From: Gigantopelta aegis | Taxonomy: Eukaryota; Mollusca; Gastropoda; Neomphalida; Peltospiridae | Assembly: GCF_016097555.1 (NCBI RefSeq) | Contig: NC_054708.1 | Coordinates: forward strand, 20,686,460 to 20,750,459 | Direction of reading: 5' to 3' | Length of the DNA: 64,000 nt | Part shown: positions 59,343 through 64,000 of the stretch, in pieces | How positions within the stretch are numbered: the stretch's first letter is position 1 | How the letters are laid out: each line of letters starts with the position of its first letter | The notes under the pieces: model-generated | Seen by the model: only the letters and a program-made list of their open reading frames with translations | Told to the model about the DNA's origin: nothing | Databases searched by the model: none | Made by a program: the position numbers and the translations under genes

Positions 59343-59600
59343 ACCCATTGGGTTATTTCTCACTCCAGCCAATGCACCATGACTGGTACATCAAGGCCGT
59401 GTTATGTGTTATCCTGTCTTATGGGATGGTGCATATAAAAGATCCTTTGCTGCTAATCGAAAAAGAGTAGCCATGAAGTGGCGACAGCGGGTTTCCTCCC
59501 TCAATATCTGTGTGGTTGTTAACCATATGTCAGACGCCATATAACCGTAAATAAAATGTGTTGAGTGCATTGTTAAATAAAACATTCCTTCCTTCTTTCA
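59343..59600 (+). mobile_element. SINE, tail 1, head missing
   Basis: CCATTGGGTTATTTCTCACT to GCATTGTTAAATAAAACATT. Confidence 0.85.
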
Positions 59601-60070
59601 GTCGTAGGGCACTGATTTATTGGTGCAGATGACATCCCTAGATACATCAATGGTAAATAACCACTTGAAATTGTTCGGGCAATCTGGGTTTATTCTTGGG
59701 AGGTGGTAAGGCATTCACTGGGCTTAAAATTTAAAGTGATATAAATGTGTTGTATGCTAAGTTAATTGGGCCACTAAACCAAGACACACCCACAACTACA
59801 TTGTAGTCTTAATAAACTCTCTTATCTGTTTTCATTATCAGCAGGTAGTAAAATTTCCTTGATACACCATTCAAGACTTGTGACCATATTTTAAAACATT
59901 GTTCAACTAAAGACATCGGAAATAGTCTCTGCAGATCTTTATAATGAATAACAATAACTTTTTATGTGACACAGATTTGATATTGTACTCAACATAAATC
60001 TGTTCAAATAAAAATATAATATGCTTAGCTATTTGTACACATAGCCTCAAAATGTAATCAAAATGAACAA
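59601..60070. other. No gene seen
   Basis: Intergenic AT-rich DNA. Confidence 0.5.
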
Positions 60071-60368
60071 GGGGGTGGTGTTTAGCTCAGTCGGTTGAGC
60101 ACTCACTTGAGATGCTCGTGTCGCTGGATCAAACCACCTCGGTGGATCCATTCAACTGATTGGGATTTTTCTTGTTCCAACCAGTGTATCACAACTGGTC
60201 AGTGGTATGTCTGTGGGAAAGTGCACATAAAAGATTCCTTGCTGAATTAGGAAAAATGTAACAGGTTTCCTCTGATGACTAAGAGTCAGAATTACCAAAT
60301 GTTTGACATCCAATAGCTGATGTTTAATTAATCAACGTGCTCTAGTGGTGTCGTTAAACAAAACAGAC
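60071..60368 (+). mobile_element. SINE, head C, tail 2
   Basis: GTGTTTAGCTCAGTCGGTTG head to GTGGTGTCGTTAAACAAAAC. Confidence 0.9.
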
Positions 60369-61008
60369 ATCTTTTTCTTCAAAATGAACAATTAAAGACA
60401 ACACGAAGAACAATGAACTTTCAAAATGTTTAATATTTCAAAATGCGTCGTTATTCACCAACAGTTTACATCTCGATAATAAAGAATAACATGAAAAAAT
60501 ACATAAATATACTATACATTGTATAATATCGTTTTAGTATATGTAAACATAATTTTAATTTTAAAATTGTAAGATGTAAATACACAAAAATATTAAAACA
60601 TTTACTTAACACAAATAGTGTATAGATTTGTAATAACCACTGATCAAAGTACAATAATAAATTGAAGCATGAATTCATTCCTTGTATTTGAGAACAAAGT
60701 TGTTTAACATATTAATTCATATTTGTTATTAGACTTATTACTTAAATATTGCACTCTTTTTAATAGATTGGAATGTTTGTTTAATAATATATCTCAGCAC
60801 ATTTGAAACTACAGCTACTTGGTGCTTAATATACATGTATGGTTATTTTGATAAGAGAACTGGACGAAGGGTGCGATAAGAGGTGGGGTGGAATTTAGGG
60901 AGGGAGGAAATCTACAGCCACCACATAACACTACTAGTACTAAGTAGCAGCAAGCGATCTTTCCTGTACACTTTCTCAAACAATACAGACTGGAACAGTC
61001 AGTGGTGT
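60369..61008. other. Likely 3' UTR and flank of FUOM
   Basis: AT-rich, without other coding signal; 60950-60985 has a faint SINE core word (TAGCAGCAAGCGATCTTTCC). Confidence 0.35.
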
Positions 61009-62390
61009 TTAATCTGATGGCACGATGATTCCCTTCTTCAGAATGATATTGCCATATTGTGCAGTCTCTCTGAAATAAATAAAATACAGATATTATATAA
61101 GAGTATAATGTATGTAAATATTTACAATGCAGGTATGTGTGCAGGGAGTAGCTTTCGGGGTCAGGTAATTTTCTTTAATTTAAATACATTTTCCAGGTGA
61201 GAATATCTGAAACTCCCTATAAAGTTGACTTGCCAGTCTAGACTCCCTTGCTAAAGTTCCTGCATGCACACTTGCATGTACACATGTAACTTGCTCAACA
61301 TCGGAAATAAACATCAAAATATCATCAAAGACACATTAATCAGAGGTTTTTTTTAAAACTACATGTACTTATTTACTTTGGTAGAATATGTTATTCTACT
61401 GTTACCCCCGAAATCTAAGGGATGCCATGGTACTGAAAAGTTTGTTTTGTTTAACGACACCATTGGATGTCAAACATTTGGTCATTCAGACATATAGTCT
61501 TAGAGATGAAACACGCTACATTTTTCCATTTGTAGCAAGAGATCTTTTATATGCACCATCACACAGACAGGATAGCACATACCAGGGCTTTGATATACCA
61601 GTCGTCCTGCACTTGCTGGAACGACAAATAGCCCAATGGGCCCACCGATGGGGATCGATCCCAAACCGACGGTGTATCACTGACATCCAATAAATCAATG
61701 TGCTCTAGAGCTGTTGTTAAACAAAACAAACAAACAAAACAAACAAACAAACAAACAAGCGCTTTACCACTGGGCTACATCCTGCCCCTAACATGATGCT
61801 AAAATGACCTGCTCTTAATTGGCACAAGTCCACGTGGAAGCAATAGGGGTTTTATCTATCAGCGACCTATTGATTTCAGACTGGCCTCGGTGGCGTCGTG
61901 GTCAGGGCATCGGTCTACAGGCTGGTAGGTACTGGGTTCGGATCCCAGTTGAGGCATGGGATTTTTAATCCAGATACCGTCTCCAAACCCTGAGTGAGTG
62001 CTCCACAAGGCTCAATGGGTAGGTGTAAACCACTTGCACCGACCAGTGATCCATAACTGGTTCAACAAAGGCCATGGTTTGTGCTATCCTGCCTGTGGGA
62101 AGCACAAATAAAAGATCCCTTGCTGCCTGTCGTAACAGAGTAGCCTATGTGGCGACAGCGGGTTTCCTCTAAAAACAGTGTCAGAATGACCATATGTTTG
62201 ACGCTCAATAGCCGATGATAAGATAAAAATTCAATGTGCTCTAGTGGCGTTGTTAAATAAAACAAACTTTACTTTTTTTTAATTGATTTCAGTACTGGGA
62301 TCTGGTCATGACTTACCCAGTATGCACCACTGCAAAAGCTTGTTTTGCTCTGTCATAAAATTTAAATCTCTCCACTTTCTCAATGTGTAT
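61009..62390 (-). CDS. FUOM: Fucose mutarotase, last two exons (partial)
   Basis: Two exons on the minus strand: 62317-62390 (IHIEKVERFKFYDRAKQAFAVVHT plus two bases) and 61009-61069 (ETAQYGNIILKKGIIVPSD, stop), joined by GT..AG with a completed glycine codon. The product resembles the C-terminus of animal FUOM, where [33 protein letters not shown] is found (from memory). FUOM belongs to the RbsD/FucU family and interconverts alpha- and beta-L-fucose in the salvage pathway; the tyrosine in the FKFYDRAK motif lies in the active-site region of bacterial FucU. Upstream exons were not found before the right edge at 64000; the next exon must end in phase 0. The intron between the two exons holds two SINE insertions (61438-61791 and 61878-62272). 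Confidence 0.85.
61438..61791 (-). mobile_element. SINE, head A, tail 2, with a reversed tail piece in its head
   Basis: The body ends near 61676. 61677-61758 is a plus-strand tail piece (GCTCTAGAGCTGTTGTTAAA then (CAAA)n). The head resumes at 61759 (GCGCTTTACCACTGGGCTAC). Confidence 0.8.
61878..62272 (+). mobile_element. SINE, head D, tail 2, full length
   Basis: GCCTCGGTGGCGTCGTGGTC head, GGGTTCGGATCCCAG B-box, tail CTAGTGGCGTTGTTAAATAA. TGATTTCAG lies before and after it (61870 and 62284). Confidence 0.9.
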
Positions 62391-62840
62391 CTGAAATTGT
62401 CACATCGTAAAATAAACTTACTAGTCTTAAAAACCAAACAAACAAGATCTATTTTAAATTCATTTGTAACCTATATTTTATTTCTATTTACTTTAAATTA
62501 GACATTTTCTAGAGAATATGTCCGTGTCTACAATCAAAGGTACTGAATTAAGCATAGTGCCTGGTAACCCATATATTACAAAATTATCAAGTTTACAATT
62601 CCCATTGTTTTCTCTTCGCAAATACGCGAATACTTTGTTGTTTATTCATATTACTCTTCTTCTTTTGCTGATAACTGTGTGTGTAATTTATATTTAAGCA
62701 GTACACAGTTGATAAAACAATTTAGATGTGGCATTTTGTTTAAAAAAGTGGTGGAGAAAGAAGTACCGTTCACAACTTTTTTGATATGTGGTAACCTGAA
62801 CGGCCATTCTTGACTTATTTAATTTTGATGCCTGCAATCA
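62391..62840. other. FUOM intron, no exon found
   Basis: AT-rich; no segment continues the FUOM frame. Confidence 0.45.
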
Positions 62841-62945
62841 AGTCAGGTCAGGTCAGGTCATAGGGCTTAATGTGCACATTTAGAGCAAGCTGTTGTCATG
62901 GGTGCAGGTGTCAACCTATGCTGGCTCCTCTGATCAGGACAGGAA
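62841..62945. mobile_element. 105-bp repeat family, copy 2
   Basis: GGTCAGGTCAGGTCATAGGG, GAGCAAGCTGTTGTCATGGG and CTCTGATCAGGACAGGAAAA match the insert at 19823-19930. Confidence 0.6.
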
Positions 62946-63015
62946 AATGTTTGGGGTGGGTGGGAGGAGGGACTGGCAGGTACAAGAGATCACCAGCAGC
63001 CCGGCCAGGGTCAGT

Positions 63016-63016
<1 letters not shown>

Positions 63017-63045
<29 letters not shown>
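63017..63045. repeat. Poly-G tract
   Basis: About 28 consecutive G. Confidence 0.95.
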
Positions 63046-63047
<2 letters not shown>

Positions 63048-63684
63048 TCTGTGGTGCTATTGAATTTTGAATGTCCCGTAGGATTAAGTACAAAATATAA
63101 ATACAATCAAATATGTGAACTAATAAATAAACAGTATTTATGTGTAGGTTCTGGATGGTTATTAGTACATGTAATATAACACAGAACAAGTCCAACACTG
63201 CACACTGATACATTGTGTTATATAGTCCATGTAACAACAACACCTCCACACATTTTAAACTACAGCCATTTCATGCCTAACATATGGGCTTCGTTAAGCC
63301 AGACCGAGTGGAAAAAACGTCCGCTATAGACTGGTTTATTTGCTTCACGGTAAACCAAATGGCTACGTTGGGAACCAATCAAATAGTTCACAAACGTTAG
63401 CGAAACGTTTGCTGGCTGAACTTGGGGATGTTTATTTTGAGACTTTTTTTTCTTTTTTTTCTAAACCTTGCTTACCCCCAGATCACTGGCAATGTCAAGG
63501 TTGGGGTGCCTTGAATCATCGTCTTACAATATACAACAATAATAAAAACTTGAACTAAAGTCCAGACCACATTGTTAATAGATATGCCAAATTAGTCTCC
63601 TACCTTTCATTACCATTAGATTCCCAACTACATAACTGTAAGTAAAGGTTGGAGAGTAATTCATTGTAGGTGTTAACAGTCTCA

Positions 63685-64000
63685 GGGCTTCTAGATTATG
63701 CTAGCCCCACTCCCGTGGCCAGTGATATTCAATGTTGGGCTAGTAAATAACTACAACTGCCATGCCCGATGGCTAGTGAATTTTTTTGTTTTGTAAAATG
63801 TTACAGTGAGTTTATTTTGTAAATATGAATATACTGACCCCACTCCAACCCCTAATGTTAGTATTTTTAAGCTCTATCGATCTCTCTCTTTGTATCAACT
63901 TAAAGTAAAGTAGGGCTAGTGAATTTGTAATCTTGGCTATTAATTTTTTTTTAATTACTGATCCCATGGCTAGTGGATTTAAAACATTTTCTAGAAGCCC
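63685..64000. mobile_element. MITE-like element with GGGCTTCTAGA inverted ends
   Basis: GGGCTTCTAGATTATGCTAG at the left mirrors TTTTCTAGAAGCCC at the window's last base. GGGCTAGT and ATGGCTAGTG words repeat inside. Confidence 0.7.

Noticed and set aside
63604-63636. Possible upstream FUOM exon on the minus strand between an acceptor and a GTAGGA donor
   Set aside because: The phase required by the next exon puts a stop in it, and the residues do not match FUOM.

Overview
The window looks like AT-rich, repeat-dense nuclear DNA from a mollusc, more likely a gastropod. The basis is the intron-rich gene structure, the large number of tRNA-derived SINE copies sharing one core with several heads and tails, molluscan-style non-LTR retrotransposon remains, many short inverted-repeat (MITE-like) elements, and long poly-G/poly-C and dinucleotide tracts. 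I cannot name the species.

Four host loci can be read by splicing. (1) 19342-31327 (+): a four-exon gene for a 223-residue secreted protein with 16 cysteines after the signal peptide; its pattern recalls the family annotated as U-scoloptoxin(11)-like in arthropods. (2) 39051-44859 (-): TM2D2, five exons, 199 residues. (3) 45044-56869 (+): STX18 (syntaxin-18), ten exons, 320 residues. (4) 61009-62390 (-): the last two exons of FUOM (fucose mutarotase); the rest should lie beyond the right edge. The TM2D2 and STX18 start codons are only 184 bp apart, head to head, so they probably share a bidirectional promoter.

Layout: 1-5.2 kb holds SINEs and a zinc-finger-like ORF pair (2112-3067) bracketed by inverted 12-mers and an inverted exon-like duplication, a candidate undescribed element. 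5.2-12.6 kb is gene-poor: a TTAA-type MITE, a CGTACG MITE, tandem duplications sharing the word GTTACGGTGTTGAC, and (AG)n tracts. 13.1-14.7 kb is a 5'-truncated LINE with a long target-site duplication. 16.2-17.9 kb is a decayed LINE carrying RT-end, RNase H and zinc-knuckle remnants, split by a SINE. 19.3-31.3 kb is the secreted-protein gene, with SINEs and minisatellites in its introns. 31.8-38.9 kb is intergenic MITEs, foldbacks, microsatellites and a 36-bp minisatellite. 39-56.9 kb is the TM2D2/STX18 pair. 57-64 kb holds MITEs, SINEs and the end of FUOM.

The SINEs come in modular types. Head A has the box TAGCCCAGTGGTAAAGC, head C has TTAGCTCAGTCGGTTGAG, and head D has GGTGGCGTCGTGGTTAGG. 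Tail 1 ends GTTGAGTGCGTCGTTAAATA, tail 2 ends CTCTAGTGGTGTCGTTAAAC, and tail 3 has a CTAACCACTAACAACTAA stretch. Tail 2 resembles the 3' end of the LINE at 16.2-17.9 kb, which suggests a LINE/SINE partnership.
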